Below, piece by piece: positions 25,760-35,044 of a DNA stretch of 64,000 nt. The stretch's first letter is position 1. Every line of letters starts with the position of its first letter. A model generated the notes under the pieces. That model was not told the origin of the DNA, made no database searches, and worked only from the letters and a program-made list of their open reading frames with translations. This stretch comes from Arthrobacter sp. fls2-241-R2A-200 (GTDB taxonomy: Bacteria; Actinomycetota; Actinomycetes; Actinomycetales; Micrococcaceae), in contig NZ_JARVRJ010000009.1 in assembly GCF_030209745.1 (NCBI RefSeq), positions 372,001 to 436,000 on the forward strand, in the 5' to 3' direction. A program made the position numbers and the translations under genes.

Positions 25760-26281
25760 ATGTCTGAGGCTGAACAGGTCCCGCGGACCGGGCGGGACGA
25801 GTCCACGGAAGAACGGATGGACCGCAACTGGATGGAGTTGATCCAGGAATTGCGCGTCCTGCAAACCGGGGTGCAGATCCTGGGCGGCTTCCTGCTGACA
25901 CTGCCTTTTCAAACGCGTTTCGCGACCCTGGACGAATGGCAGCGGACGCTGTACCTCTTCAACGTGATGACCGCTGCGCTGACCACGGTCCTCATCGTTC
26001 TGCCGGTCAGTGTCCACCGCAGGCTTTTCCGCCGTGGACTCAAGGCCGTCCTCGTTTCCAGCGCGGACATCATCACCAAGTGGGCGCTGGCCGGTGTTGC
26101 CATCCTGATAACCGGCTCGGCCTCCTTGGTCTTTGACGTGACAGTCGGCAGGGCTGCGGGGTTGGTGGCCGGCGGCTGCATTCTCTTGGTGGTGCTCGTT
26201 TTTGTGGTGGGCATGCCGTTGTGGTTGCAACACCGCGCCCGGGACGAGGGCGAGGGCCACACCCCTGCGCCAGAACCCTAG
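25760..26281 (+). CDS. DUF6328 family membrane protein
   Basis: A 173-residue protein with four predicted helices. After a charged N-terminus (about 20 residues) comes the family-type sequence NWMELIQELRVLQTGVQILG followed by FLLTLPFQTRF, then paired helices around residues 60-85, 110-130 and 135-155, and a polar tail. It matches what I remember of DUF6328, which has no known function. It starts after GGGGAG and is followed 44 bases later by the DUF7218-like gene. Confidence 0.7.
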   Translation: MSEAEQVPRTGRDESTEERMDRNWMELIQELRVLQTGVQILGGFLLTLPFQTRFATLDEWQRTLYLFNVMTAALTTVLIVLPVSVHRRLFRRGLKAVLVSSADIITKWALAGVAILITGSASLVFDVTVGRAAGLVAGGCILLVVLVFVVGMPLWLQHRARDEGEGHTPAPEP

Positions 26282-26325
26282 AACTGCGCAGAAACCATAA
26301 ACCGCTGCTGGGAAGGAACAAGAAG

Positions 26326-26592
26326 ATGCCGCAAAAGAAAAACCCAAGCCTGAAAGATCCCGAGCTTTATGAAGAACTCCGGGAGGATGGCGCGTCGAAA
26401 GAGAAAGCTGCCCGCATCTCCAATGCGGCTGCGGCCCAAGGACGCAAGGAAGTAGGCCGCAAAGGTGGAAAGGCCGGCGATTACGACGATTGGACCGTTG
26501 CCAAGCTGAAGTCCCGCGCCAAGGAATTAGGCATCAAAGGTTATTCCGACAAGAAGAAATCCGACCTTATTTCGATGTTGCGGAACCACTGA
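26326..26592 (+). CDS. DUF7218-like small basic protein with a Rho/SAP-type C-terminus
   Basis: An 88-residue highly charged protein. The N-terminal half, with MPQKKNPSLKDPELYEELR and KEKAARISNAAA, matches the plasmid-stabilisation-like DUF7218 family. The C-terminal 35 residues (DWTVAKLKSRAKELGIKGYS...LISMLRNH) look like a Rho N-terminal or SAP helix-extension-helix, a common nucleic acid binding unit. It starts after GGGAAGGA. It lies beside the Ku and LigD genes, which makes a DNA-related role attractive but unproven. Confidence 0.72.
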   Translation: MPQKKNPSLKDPELYEELREDGASKEKAARISNAAAAQGRKEVGRKGGKAGDYDDWTVAKLKSRAKELGIKGYSDKKKSDLISMLRNH

Positions 26593-26641
26593 GTCCGTTC
26601 GCCCAACCAGGTAGCAGCCTAGTTTCAAGTACGACGCCGGG

Positions 26642-27505
26642 TCATGCCTTTTTCTTCGCCCGCGCCTTGGGTTTGCTGGCAGCTTTCTCGGCGGCAGCGT
26701 CGTCGTCGGACGCCTTTTCCTTGCCACGTTTCTTGTCCAAGCTCCGTTTGAGGGCTTCCATGAGGTCGATAACGTCCCCGCCCTCCCCGTCGCCCTCGAC
26801 GGCGCCGAAGGTGGCCTCGGTATCCAGGGCCTCGCCTTTCTCCAGCTTGGCTTCGATCAGGGTCTTCAACTGTGCTTGGTAATCATCCGTGTATTCGTCC
26901 GGATCGAAGTCGTGGGCCATGGAATCCACCAAGGCCGAAGACATCTCCATCTCCTTGTCCGTGATCTTGATGTCCGTCTCCAGGGAAGGGAACTTGGCTT
27001 CCCGAACCTCGTCGCCCCACAACAGCGCTTGCAGCAACAGCACATCTCCACGAACCCGGAGTGCACCCAGGCGGGTCTTTTGGCGCAGGGCGTACTGCAC
27101 GATCGCTATCCGGTCAGTATCTTCGAGAGTCTGCCGCAACAGCATGTAAGCCTTGGGAGATTTGGAGTCCGGCTCCAGGAAATAGCTTCGCTCGTACATG
27201 ATCGGATCCAACTGCTCAGCGGGGATAAACTCCACCACTTCGATTTCGCGGCTGTTTTCCTCGGGCAGGGATTTCAATTCAGCGGAGGTGAGGACCACCG
27301 TGCGGCCGTCTTCCTCATACGCTTTGTCGATGTCCTCATAAGCAACAACTTCGCCGCAAATCTCACATTTACGCTGATAACGGATGCGCCCGCCGTCCTC
27401 ATTGTGGACTTGGTGCAAGCTAATATCGTGATCTTCCGTGGCGCTGTAAAGCTTCACTGGTACGTTGACCAGACCGAACGCGATAGATCCCTTCCAGATG
27501 GCCCT
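26642..27505 (-). CDS. ku: Ku protein of non-homologous end joining
   Basis: A 287-residue bacterial Ku homodimer subunit, which binds broken DNA ends and recruits LigD. It begins with the family sequence MRAIWKGSIAFGLVNVPVKLY and contains LHQVHNEDGGRIRY and EVVEFIPAEQLDPIMYERSY. The last 40 residues are a Lys/Ala-rich tail, as in other actinobacterial Ku proteins, that may bind DNA. The frame extends seven codons upstream to 27526, but the family start is clear. It is divergent from ligD, 41 bases between starts. Confidence 0.93.
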   Translation of the reverse strand, partial: RAIWKGSIAFGLVNVPVKLYSATEDHDISLHQVHNEDGGRIRYQRKCEICGEVVAYEDIDKAYEEDGRTVVLTSAELKSLPEENSREIEVVEFIPAEQLDPIMYERSYFLEPDSKSPKAYMLLRQTLEDTDRIAIVQYALRQKTRLGALRVRGDVLLLQALLWGDEVREAKFPSLETDIKITDKEMEMSSALVDSMAHDFDPDEYTDDYQAQLKTLIEAKLEKGEALDTEATFGAVEGDGEGGDVIDLMEALKRSLDKKRGKEKASDDDAAAEKAASKPKARAKKKA

Positions 27506-27546
27506 CATGCACCCAGTCAACAGCACATAGCAGCAGAGGAGAAGAG

Positions 27547-30108
27547 GTGGCAGGCAAGCAGCAGGAGCGGGTGACCGTCGAGGGGCACCAACTGACCCTC
27601 ACTAATCTGGGAAAAATCATTTACCCGGAGACCGGCACCACCAAGGCTGAAGTGCTCGAGTACTACGCGGCCGTGGCGCCTTTCCTGATCCCTGCCGCAG
27701 CGAACCGTCCGGTCACCCGCAAGCGCTGGGTCAACGGAGTGGGCACCGTTGCGCACCCTGGCCAGGTGTTTTTCCAGAAGAACTTGGAGGAATCAGCACC
27801 CAAGTGGATTCCTCGCGCAACCATCCAGCACTCTGACCATGTCAACGACTACCCATTGGTCAATAATCTTGCAACGCTCACGTGGATGGCCCAGATCGCG
27901 TCGTTGGAAATCCACGTTCCGCAGTGGCAGGTGGATCCGTCCGGAAAACCGCTCCGGCCCGATCGCTTCGTCTTGGATCTGGACCCCGGTCCTGGCGCAG
28001 GACTCCCCGAATGCGTCGAAGTTGCCAAGCTGGCACGCTCCATCCTCCAGGACATGGGGATGGAGCCGGTTCCTGTGACCAGCGGCAGCAAAGGCATCCA
28101 CCTGTACACCGGCTTGGACGGGACACTACGCTCCGAGGACGTCTCCGCCTTCGCTCACGAACTCGCCCGCTCGCTGGAATCGGACCACCCCGATCTCGTG
28201 GTCAGCGATATGAAAAAGTCGCTCCGGCACGGGAAGGTCCTGGTGGATTGGAGCCAGAACAGCGGCAACAAAACCACCATCGTGCCCTACTCCCTCCGAG
28301 GCAAGGCACACCCCACCGTGGCGGCGCCGCGCACGTGGCGCGAACTCGCCTCGCCAACTCTGGACCACCTCGACTACGCCGCTGTCATGAAGCGCGTCAG
28401 AACCGGCAAGGACCTTTTTGCCCCTATCTCCGAACGGCACCTGCCGCCCCACGGCGAAGACGCTGACGACGACGGCGCGGGCGGGGGCCATGCATCCGTA
28501 GGCTCGGCAACACCGCGTGAGAGGGTGGTGACCGTGGAGAGCCGTCTCGCCAAGTACGTTGGCATGCGCGATCCGAAGAAGACACCCGAACCTTTTCCGG
28601 CGTCGTCTGCTGTTTCTTCGAAGGCGTCCGCCGTCGCATCATCCGAGCAACCGAAAGCAGGCGATCCCCCTCCGGCCGGCGGAATCTTCGTCATCCAGGA
28701 GCACCATGCCCGGCGCTTCCACCTGGACTTCCGGCTGGAACATGAAGGCGTCCTGGTGTCCTGGGCCCTGCCACGAGGCGTCCCGGAGACCCCTGACCGG
28801 AACAATCTGGCGGTCCATACCGAGGACCACCCCATGGATTACGCGAACTTCGCGGGGGTGATTCCTCACGGCGAGTATGGCGCCGGAACGGTCAGCATCT
28901 GGGACAGTGGCGAGTTCACCTGCGAAAAATGGCGGGACGGCAAGGAGGTGATTGCCACGCTGACCGGCCAACCCGGAGGTGGCCTGGGCGGAACCAAGCG
29001 CCTGGCGCTGATCAACACCGGAGACCGGTGGCTCATCCACTTGATGAAGGACCAGCCCGGAGGACGTCACCCAACACCCGTCACAAAAGCCCGGCCTTCG
29101 CCGTCGAAAACTATTCCGCCGGACAAGAAGCCAGCACCCCAACCAATGCCCGACTACGCCCCCATGCTGGCGACTGCGGGCACGGTAGCCGACGCGCGCG
29201 GAAAGGGTTGGCTCTTTGAGTTGAAGTGGGACGGTATACGGGCTGTCATCACGGGTACCGACGGCGGGATCCGGTTGACGAGCCGTAACGGTAACGATCT
29301 CACGGCAGCCTACCCCGAGCTCACGGACCGCGGGTTGTGGCCCGACGGGGACTTCGTGGCGGACGGCGAGATCGTGGCCCTCGGCAAGGGGTCGGTGCCC
29401 GACTTCGGGCGCCTGCAGTTGAGGATGAACCTGGTCAAAACCGCAGACATAGAACGCGCGCGGGCTTCGGTGCCCGTGCAGCTCATGCTGTTCGACCTTC
29501 TGTACGACGACGGCGCCGACCTCACCGGCCTGACGTACCGCGAGCGCCGGGACAGGCTGTCGGCGTTTACGGAGGACCTTGAGGATGACGGCCCGCTGCA
29601 CGTATCGGCCGTTCTGGAGCACGACGTGGATGACCTCATGAAGAGCGCGGGGGAACTGGGCCTTGAGGGCGTCATGGCAAAGAAGGCCGACAGCCGGTAC
29701 GTAGTGGGGCGCCGCAGCAGGTCCTGGATCAAACTCAAGCTGGAGCAGAGCCAGGAAGTGGTGGTGGGTGGTTGGCGGCCGGGGTCCGGAGCGCGGAGCG
29801 GCACCATCGGTTCCCTGCTGCTGGGCATCCCCGACGGCGCCAAACTTCGCTACGTGGGACGGGTGGGAACGGGCTTCAAGGACTGGCAGCTCCGTGAGAT
29901 CCAGGCAACGCTCGAGTCGCGCACGGTCAGTGAGACGCCATTCGCAGACATCCCGCGTGAGGACGCTGCCGGTGCCCGTTGGGTGCGGCCTGACCTCGTA
30001 GCAGAGGTGGCGTTCGGCAACTGGACCGGTCCCGGGCGGCTACGCCATCCCGTGTGGCGCGGTTGGCGCACGGACAAGACGCCAAAGGACGTCGTCCCAC
30101 CCAACTAG
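27547..30108 (+). CDS. ligD: Multifunctional ATP-dependent DNA ligase D
   Basis: An 853-residue LigD with the order polymerase, phosphoesterase, ligase, as in mycobacteria. Residues 1 to about 290 are the primase-like POL domain, with metal residues in VLDLDPGPG. Residues about 375 to 510 are the 3'-phosphoesterase (IQEHHARRFHLDFRLEHEG). Residues about 535 to 850 are the ligase, with the nucleotidyl lysine in ELKWDGIRAV. It fills, trims and seals ends with the divergent Ku. The GTG start follows GAGGAG. The ends of the linkers are rich in Pro, Ala and Ser. Confidence 0.94.
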   Translation: MAGKQQERVTVEGHQLTLTNLGKIIYPETGTTKAEVLEYYAAVAPFLIPAAANRPVTRKRWVNGVGTVAHPGQVFFQKNLEESAPKWIPRATIQHSDHVNDYPLVNNLATLTWMAQIASLEIHVPQWQVDPSGKPLRPDRFVLDLDPGPGAGLPECVEVAKLARSILQDMGMEPVPVTSGSKGIHLYTGLDGTLRSEDVSAFAHELARSLESDHPDLVVSDMKKSLRHGKVLVDWSQNSGNKTTIVPYSLRGKAHPTVAAPRTWRELASPTLDHLDYAAVMKRVRTGKDLFAPISERHLPPHGEDADDDGAGGGHASVGSATPRERVVTVESRLAKYVGMRDPKKTPEPFPASSAVSSKASAVASSEQPKAGDPPPAGGIFVIQEHHARRFHLDFRLEHEGVLVSWALPRGVPETPDRNNLAVHTEDHPMDYANFAGVIPHGEYGAGTVSIWDSGEFTCEKWRDGKEVIATLTGQPGGGLGGTKRLALINTGDRWLIHLMKDQPGGRHPTPVTKARPSPSKTIPPDKKPAPQPMPDYAPMLATAGTVADARGKGWLFELKWDGIRAVITGTDGGIRLTSRNGNDLTAAYPELTDRGLWPDGDFVADGEIVALGKGSVPDFGRLQLRMNLVKTADIERARASVPVQLMLFDLLYDDGADLTGLTYRERRDRLSAFTEDLEDDGPLHVSAVLEHDVDDLMKSAGELGLEGVMAKKADSRYVVGRRSRSWIKLKLEQSQEVVVGGWRPGSGARSGTIGSLLLGIPDGAKLRYVGRVGTGFKDWQLREIQATLESRTVSETPFADIPREDAAGARWVRPDLVAEVAFGNWTGPGRLRHPVWRGWRTDKTPKDVVPPN

Positions 30109-30145
30109 GTCGCGACTTAGTTGGGTCGCGACTTAGTTGGGTGGG
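30096..30145 (+). repeat. 16-bp tandem repeat inside an inverted repeat at the ligD stop
   Basis: TCGCGACTTAGTTGGG occurs twice in tandem (30110-30125 and 30126-30141). The second copy ends in TAGTTGGGTGGG (30134-30145), a perfect 12-base complement of CCCACCCAACTA at 30096-30107, which contains most of the ligD stop. The structure could act as a terminator, but no T-run follows. Confidence 0.75.
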
Positions 30146-30164
30146 GCGGCGCTTGGGGTTGCGG

Positions 30165-30431
30165 CTAGGAGGAGTGCGGCATTTGGGGGCGGCTGGTCCG
30201 GTGGACTGCCGTCACCGCCGCACCTTGGCCCAGACGACCATGGCCCGGGTCGGCCCCGGAACCCAAGTGGTGCCGGTGCTTACCGTTCCCATCCGGCCAC
30301 GGCGCTCCTTGGTCATTGCCTAAAGCCAAGGCAATGGTTGCCGGTGCAGGCATGGGGGCCTGCCCCATGGACTCGGCCAGGTGACGCGCCAATCCGGCAT
30401 CGATGTTCTCCGGCTCATGATTCGCGGTCAT
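30165..30431 (-). CDS. Small hypothetical protein
   Basis: An 88-residue polypeptide with a very good ribosome binding site, GGAGAGAGGAAGAG, before the ATG at 30431. The N-terminal half (NIDAGLARHLAESMGQAP) could be helical; the C-terminal half is rich in His, Gly and Pro and looks disordered. I do not recognise it. It follows another small gene on the same strand (start 30667) and both begin MTAN. The ribosome binding site is the main support. Confidence 0.45.
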   Translation of the reverse strand: MTANHEPENIDAGLARHLAESMGQAPMPAPATIALALGNDQGAPWPDGNGKHRHHLGSGADPGHGRLGQGAAVTAVHRTSRPQMPHSS

Positions 30432-30466
30432 GACTCTTCCTCTCTCCAGTGTCCTGTCCGGTGGGT

Positions 30467-30667
30467 CTACCAACGGACCTTTTTCTCCGTCTTTGCCTGC
30501 TTGCCGCTGGCCGATGTGGGCTTGTGCCCCTTGCCTGTGCTTTGCCAACCGGCTGGTGCTCCGCCGCCGGACTTGCTGGCGAGCATCGCCTTTTGGGCAT
30601 CGGTGAGCTTGGATTTAATCCCACCGGTAGCAGCTTGGTTCTTATTGTCGGAAGGGTTGGCAGTCAT
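30467..30667 (-). CDS. Small basic hypothetical protein
   Basis: A 66-residue Lys/Ser/Gly-rich protein. AGGAG lies six bases before the ATG at 30667. The segment KSKLTDAQKAMLASKSGGG is probably a helix followed by a flexible basic tail (SASGKQAKTEKKVRW at the C-terminus). It resembles small basic proteins that are common in Arthrobacter genomes, but no function is known to me. It is 35 bases upstream of the gene at 30165-30431 and may form an operon with it. Confidence 0.5.
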   Translation of the reverse strand: MTANPSDNKNQAATGGIKSKLTDAQKAMLASKSGGGAPAGWQSTGKGHKPTSASGKQAKTEKKVRW

Positions 30668-30903
30668 TTGGACTCCTAAAGTGTGTGAGTCCTGAAGAGA
30701 CACGTATCCCGTGGCGTTTTCGGTTCAAAAAGAAGTCGGGACAACGGGAACGGCATGGAGGCAAGCCTCAACAGGCATGGATTTTTGTCTTCTGTTAGGC
30801 GGCGGCATCCTCCGTGGGAGGGCACGGCCGGTCTACTCAAAAATCAGTGTTCCCATGCTTCATACCCTAACGAAACTCCGGGACGTTTGTGAACCCCTTC
30901 GAT

Positions 30904-30909
30904 TAGCAT
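30904..30909 (+). promoter_or_regulatory. -10 box for a leaderless methyltransferase gene
   Basis: TAGCAT lies seven bases before the GTG at 30917, with no ribosome binding site, matching the leaderless arrangement seen at several other genes here. Confidence 0.4.
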
Positions 30910-30916
30910 TGCACTC

Positions 30917-31717
30917 GTGATCCGGACAACGTCGATCGTCACCACCCTCCGTGCCGCGGGCTGCGTTTTCGCGGAGGAAGAAGCCCAGGTCCTCCTCGAC
31001 GCCGCACATGACCCAGAGGAATTGTCCCGGCTTGTGGACTTACGGGTACGCGGATTGCCCTTGGAACACATCGTGGGATGGGTTGATTTTTGCGGCAGCC
31101 GCATCATCGTGGGTCCAGACGTCTTTGTGCCGAGGCGTCGCACTGAGTTGCTGGTCAACCACGCGGCATTGCTTGCCACACCGGGCGCCGTCGTCGTCGA
31201 CCTTTGCTGTGGCTCCGGGGCCATCGGTGCGGCCGTTTCCGACGCACTCGGTATCTGCCAGCTCTACGCGGCCGATATTGATCCCGCCGCGGTTGCATGC
31301 GCGCGACGAAATGTTGAAGCCCGCGGCGGGCGCGTCTTCCACGGCGACCTCTTCGCGGCCCTCCCACAGGAACTCCTCGGCAAGGTGGACCTCCTCCTGG
31401 CGAACGCCCCGTATGTCCCGACCGGCTCCATCAGCATGATGCCCCCGGAAGCGCGGCTCCACGAGCCGATGGTGGCGCTCGACGGCGGCGCTGACGGTTT
31501 GGATGTGCAGCGCCGGATCGCGCTCGGGGCGGCTGAGTGGTTAGCGCCGGGTGGTTCGCTCCTGATCGAGTCTTCGCGGCGGCAGGCGCCCGAAACTGCC
31601 GGAATCATGACCCGGGCGGGCTTGGTGGCGGACGTGGTCACGGACGAAGATCTCGACGCCACGGTGGTAGTGGGAACCGTCCCCTCCCTACCTGCAATCA
31701 ACAGTTTTAGAGGCTAA
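30917..31717 (+). CDS. PrmC/HemK-like protein N5-glutamine methyltransferase
   Basis: A 266-residue SAM-dependent methyltransferase. The SAM loop is VDLCCGSGAIGAAV near residue 96. The catalytic motif reads NAPYVP (near residue 161) rather than the usual NPPY of PrmC, a variation typical of a separate actinobacterial branch annotated as putative glutamine methyltransferases. The motif FVPRRRTELLV replaces FIPRPETE. It starts with GTG and is probably leaderless. True PrmC normally lies with prfA, so this is likely a paralog with another target. Confidence 0.8.
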   Translation: MIRTTSIVTTLRAAGCVFAEEEAQVLLDAAHDPEELSRLVDLRVRGLPLEHIVGWVDFCGSRIIVGPDVFVPRRRTELLVNHAALLATPGAVVVDLCCGSGAIGAAVSDALGICQLYAADIDPAAVACARRNVEARGGRVFHGDLFAALPQELLGKVDLLLANAPYVPTGSISMMPPEARLHEPMVALDGGADGLDVQRRIALGAAEWLAPGGSLLIESSRRQAPETAGIMTRAGLVADVVTDEDLDATVVVGTVPSLPAINSFRG

Positions 31718-31973
31718 ACCGGCCCATATGGTGGGCTCAGCTCAACAATTTGGCAACAAGGTGCCCTGAAGGGCAAAAATCACCCGACTTCCGCGCCGTC
31801 GCAGGGCAAAAGAGGGCAATGAGATGCAACACAACTAGGCAATTTGCACCCTTAAACAGCCTAAAAATCGGATCTCAACTCGGGTTTTTCCATCCAACCC
31901 CGTAAAATTGAAACCCTGCCCAGAGCGGGGCAGCAGAAGTCGCAAGCAAATGACCTCCCTAGGAGCAGCCCAA

Positions 31974-33605
31974 ATGCCCACAGACCAAAGCAACACCGTC
32001 TCCCCGAACGGCGCAAGGAACGCCGCCGGGAATCAAGGATCGGCGAGCCCTACCCCCGGTTTGCCCAACCCTGGGAACCCAGCAAAGAACTCCAAGAAAA
32101 TTAAGCTCCTTCCCAAGCGCCGGCTGAGAGAATCCGACGTCAACGTGGTGGACAAGCCGATGCTGCGCAAAGCCCTCGGCGGCACGATCGTCGGTAACAC
32201 GATGGAGTGGTACGACGTCGGCGTGTTCGGGTACCTCATCACCACCATGGGACCCGTCTTCCTGCCGGAAGCGGACAAGTCGGTCCAGACGCTCTTCCTG
32301 CTCGGAACCTTCGCAGCAACCTTCCTGGCACGCCCGCTTGGCGGCGTTGTGTTCGGTTGGCTGGGCGACAAGGTGGGCCGGCAAAAGGTCCTCGCAACCA
32401 CCCTGATGCTGATGGCGGCCAGCACGTTCGCCGTCGGCCTTTTGCCCGGGTACGCGCAGATCGGCATTTGGGCTGCCGCGCTGCTGGTCATCCTCAAGCT
32501 CATCCAAGGTTTCTCCACCGGTGGCGAGTACGCCGGCGCCACCACGTTCGTCAGTGAGTACGCCCCGGACAAGCGCCGCGGCTACTTCGCCAGCTTCCTG
32601 GATATGGGCAGCTACATCGGCTTTGCCTTGGGCGCCGCCCTGGTTTCGGTCTTGCAGCTCACCATGGGACAGTCCGTGATGGAGGACTGGGGCTGGCGGC
32701 TTCCGTTCCTCATTGCCGGCCCGCTGGGAGTCATCGCAGTGTACTTCCGGAGCAAAATTGAGGAATCCCCCCAATTCCAAGCCACCTTGGATGCGCAGGA
32801 AGCCCTCGCCAAGGACGCAGCCTCGCAGGACGTCGCCGTCGCCAAGGGCCCGGTGGGAATCATCAAGGCATACTGGCGCCAGATCGTGCTGGCCATGATC
32901 CTCGCAGCGGCAGCCAACACCGTGGGTTACGCGCTGACTTCCTACATGCCCACGTACCTCACCGATTCCAAGGGTTACGACCCCGTCCACGGCACCCTGC
33001 TGACCATCCCTGTCCTCGTGATCATGGCAGTGTGCATCCCGCTCACGGGTAAGCTCTCGGACCGTATCGGGCGCCGTCCCGTGCTGTGGATCGGCGCAGG
33101 CAGCACTATCGTCTTCGCCATCCCGGCCTTCATGTTGATCGGGATCGGGGAGATCTGGTCCACCTTGGCAGGGCTTGCGCTGGTGGCTTTCCCGGTCACG
33201 TTCTATGTGGCCAACCTGGCTTCTGCGCTGCCGGCCCTGTTCCCCACGTCCAGCCGCTACGGCGGAATGGGGATCGCCTACAACTTCTCGGTAGCAATCT
33301 TCGGGGGCACCACCCCGTTCATCGTGCAGGGACTCATCGAGGGAACCGGCAATGACATGATGCCGGCGTATTACCTGATGGCCACGTCAATCGTTGGTGC
33401 GATCGCGATCTACTTCCTCCGCGAATCAGCCCAGCGCCCGCTGCCGGGATCGATGCCCAGCGTGGACACCGCGGCGGAGGCCAGGGAGCTTGTGGCGACG
33501 CAGGATACCAACCCGCTCATCAACCTGGACCAGATGCCGTTCGACGGCCGCCCCATCGACGATTCCGCCTTTGGCAACGGCACCAAGGATCTCGCCTCCA
33601 CATAG
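31974..33605 (+). CDS. MFS metabolite:proton symporter (ProP/MHS type)
   Basis: A 543-residue transporter with 12 predicted helices. The MHS branch signatures are GNTMEWYDVGVFGYL near the first helix and the loop GWLGDKVGRQKVL after helix 2, plus STGGEYAGATTFVSEYAP. The first 60 residues form an unusual polar Pro/Asn/Ser-rich cytoplasmic tail. The start at 31974 follows AGGAG by eight bases; an upstream frame to 31908 exists. Substrates of this family include osmolytes, dicarboxylates and aromatic acids; none can be chosen. The 256 bases before it show only AT-rich sequence with scattered GGCAA repeats. Confidence 0.87.
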   Translation: MPTDQSNTVSPNGARNAAGNQGSASPTPGLPNPGNPAKNSKKIKLLPKRRLRESDVNVVDKPMLRKALGGTIVGNTMEWYDVGVFGYLITTMGPVFLPEADKSVQTLFLLGTFAATFLARPLGGVVFGWLGDKVGRQKVLATTLMLMAASTFAVGLLPGYAQIGIWAAALLVILKLIQGFSTGGEYAGATTFVSEYAPDKRRGYFASFLDMGSYIGFALGAALVSVLQLTMGQSVMEDWGWRLPFLIAGPLGVIAVYFRSKIEESPQFQATLDAQEALAKDAASQDVAVAKGPVGIIKAYWRQIVLAMILAAAANTVGYALTSYMPTYLTDSKGYDPVHGTLLTIPVLVIMAVCIPLTGKLSDRIGRRPVLWIGAGSTIVFAIPAFMLIGIGEIWSTLAGLALVAFPVTFYVANLASALPALFPTSSRYGGMGIAYNFSVAIFGGTTPFIVQGLIEGTGNDMMPAYYLMATSIVGAIAIYFLRESAQRPLPGSMPSVDTAAEARELVATQDTNPLINLDQMPFDGRPIDDSAFGNGTKDLAST

Positions 33606-33628
33606 GAAGCGCTCGACGGCGGCCTCGC

Positions 33629-35044
33629 CTATACGGCCAGCAAGCCCCGTACCGCCTGGCCGATGATCCGGGCGCCTTCCGGGAAGGCGCCCGGATTGGA
33701 GCCGGCGTAGTTGAGCCTGATGTAGGGTCCTTCCGGTTCGGCGGGGAACCACTCGGTTCCGGCGGCAATGAGCACCCCGGCCGCCTCGCAGTCCTTGGTG
33801 AGTTGTTCGACGTCGAACCCGTCCGGCATCCGCAACCACAGGTTCAAGCCGCCTTTGGGCAGGTGGCTGAGGTGCGCCTCCGGGACGTGTTCGGCGAGGC
33901 TCGTGACCAGGAGGTCGCGCCTGGACTGCAGCTGGTGGCTGAGGCCGCGGAGGTGGGTCTGCCAGCCGGGTTGCGTGACGACGTCGAGCGCTGCGGCTTG
34001 GAGCAGGCCGCTGACGTACATGGACTCAGCAGCCTGGGCACCCATGATCCGCTCACGGGCTGGGCCGCGCGCGATGATCGCAGCGATGCGGATGGATGGC
34101 GAGACGCTCTTGGTCAGCGAGCGAATGTACACCACGTGGCCGGAATCGTCCTTGGCAGCGATCGGAACGGACGGCGCGGTGATGCCGAAGTCATGGGCCC
34201 AGTCGTCCTCCACAAGGAACGCCCCGTGTTGCTGCACAATCCGCAGCACCTCTTCGCCGCGTTTGGCGGACCATTGTGCACCCGTGGGGTTGGCGAAATT
34301 GGGCTGTGCATAAAACAGCCGCGCGCCTGATTCCTCGAAAGCCCTGGCCAGTTCATCCGGATCCGGCCCATCCGGACCGCTGGGGACCGGAATGACGTTA
34401 ACGCCCGCTTGGCCGGCAGCGAGCAACGCGCCCCAGTAACTGGGCGATTCCACGAGCAGCGGCTGCCCGTGACCCACCAGGCCGCGGAAAATGGAGCTGA
34501 GTCCGCTTTGGCTGCCGGGAAGAACCACGACGTCGCTCGGCTGGGGCGGCGTGACGCCCACCGGTGTGGACGCACTGAGTTCGTGGGCGAACCATGATTG
34601 CAGCTCGGGAAGCCCTTGCGCGGGCGGGCGGGACAGTGCCGCGTCTCCCCTTGCTGCGCGGGTGAGCGCGGCCCGAACGAGGCGCTCCGGCAACAGTTCC
34701 CGGGCCGGGTAGCCGGAGTGGAACGCGATGACGTCGTTCGAGGCACTGCGCATTGCGGCTGAGTTGAGTGGCCGGGCTACCTGCGCCGAGCGCAGGGCCG
34801 CAGTTTGCCACCCATAATCCGACGGCCTCGCCGTCCGGTAAGCGCGCACGAAGGTCCCCACACCGGGACGGCTTTCGATCAAGCCCTGTGCCGTGAGCGT
34901 CCTCAAGGCCTTCTGGACCGTTACCGGGCTCGCTTGGTATTCAGCCACAAGTTGCCTGGTGGATGGCAGCTTGGCTCCCGGCGCCGCCCCTGCGATCCAC
35001 TCTTTGACGCGCAAGGCGATTCGGGAACTGCTATCGTTGTTCAT
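33629..35044 (-). CDS. MocR/PdxR-type GntR regulator with aminotransferase domain
   Basis: A 471-residue regulator: a GntR winged helix (residues 5 to 72, KLPSTRQLVAEYQASPVTVQKAL) joined to a class I aminotransferase fold. The PLP lysine is in YIRSLTKSVSPSIRIA, and NFANPTGAQW and EDDWAHDF are the usual cofactor contacts. Members sense PLP or amino-group ligands. The long frame to 35578 runs over the divergent gene and is rejected. Its ATG overlaps the start of the EamA gene, and the palindrome at 35054-35067 is its likely operator. Confidence 0.9.
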   Translation of the reverse strand: MNNDSSSRIALRVKEWIAGAAPGAKLPSTRQLVAEYQASPVTVQKALRTLTAQGLIESRPGVGTFVRAYRTARPSDYGWQTAALRSAQVARPLNSAAMRSASNDVIAFHSGYPARELLPERLVRAALTRAARGDAALSRPPAQGLPELQSWFAHELSASTPVGVTPPQPSDVVVLPGSQSGLSSIFRGLVGHGQPLLVESPSYWGALLAAGQAGVNVIPVPSGPDGPDPDELARAFEESGARLFYAQPNFANPTGAQWSAKRGEEVLRIVQQHGAFLVEDDWAHDFGITAPSVPIAAKDDSGHVVYIRSLTKSVSPSIRIAAIIARGPARERIMGAQAAESMYVSGLLQAAALDVVTQPGWQTHLRGLSHQLQSRRDLLVTSLAEHVPEAHLSHLPKGGLNLWLRMPDGFDVEQLTKDCEAAGVLIAAGTEWFPAEPEGPYIRLNYAGSNPGAFPEGARIIGQAVRGLLAV

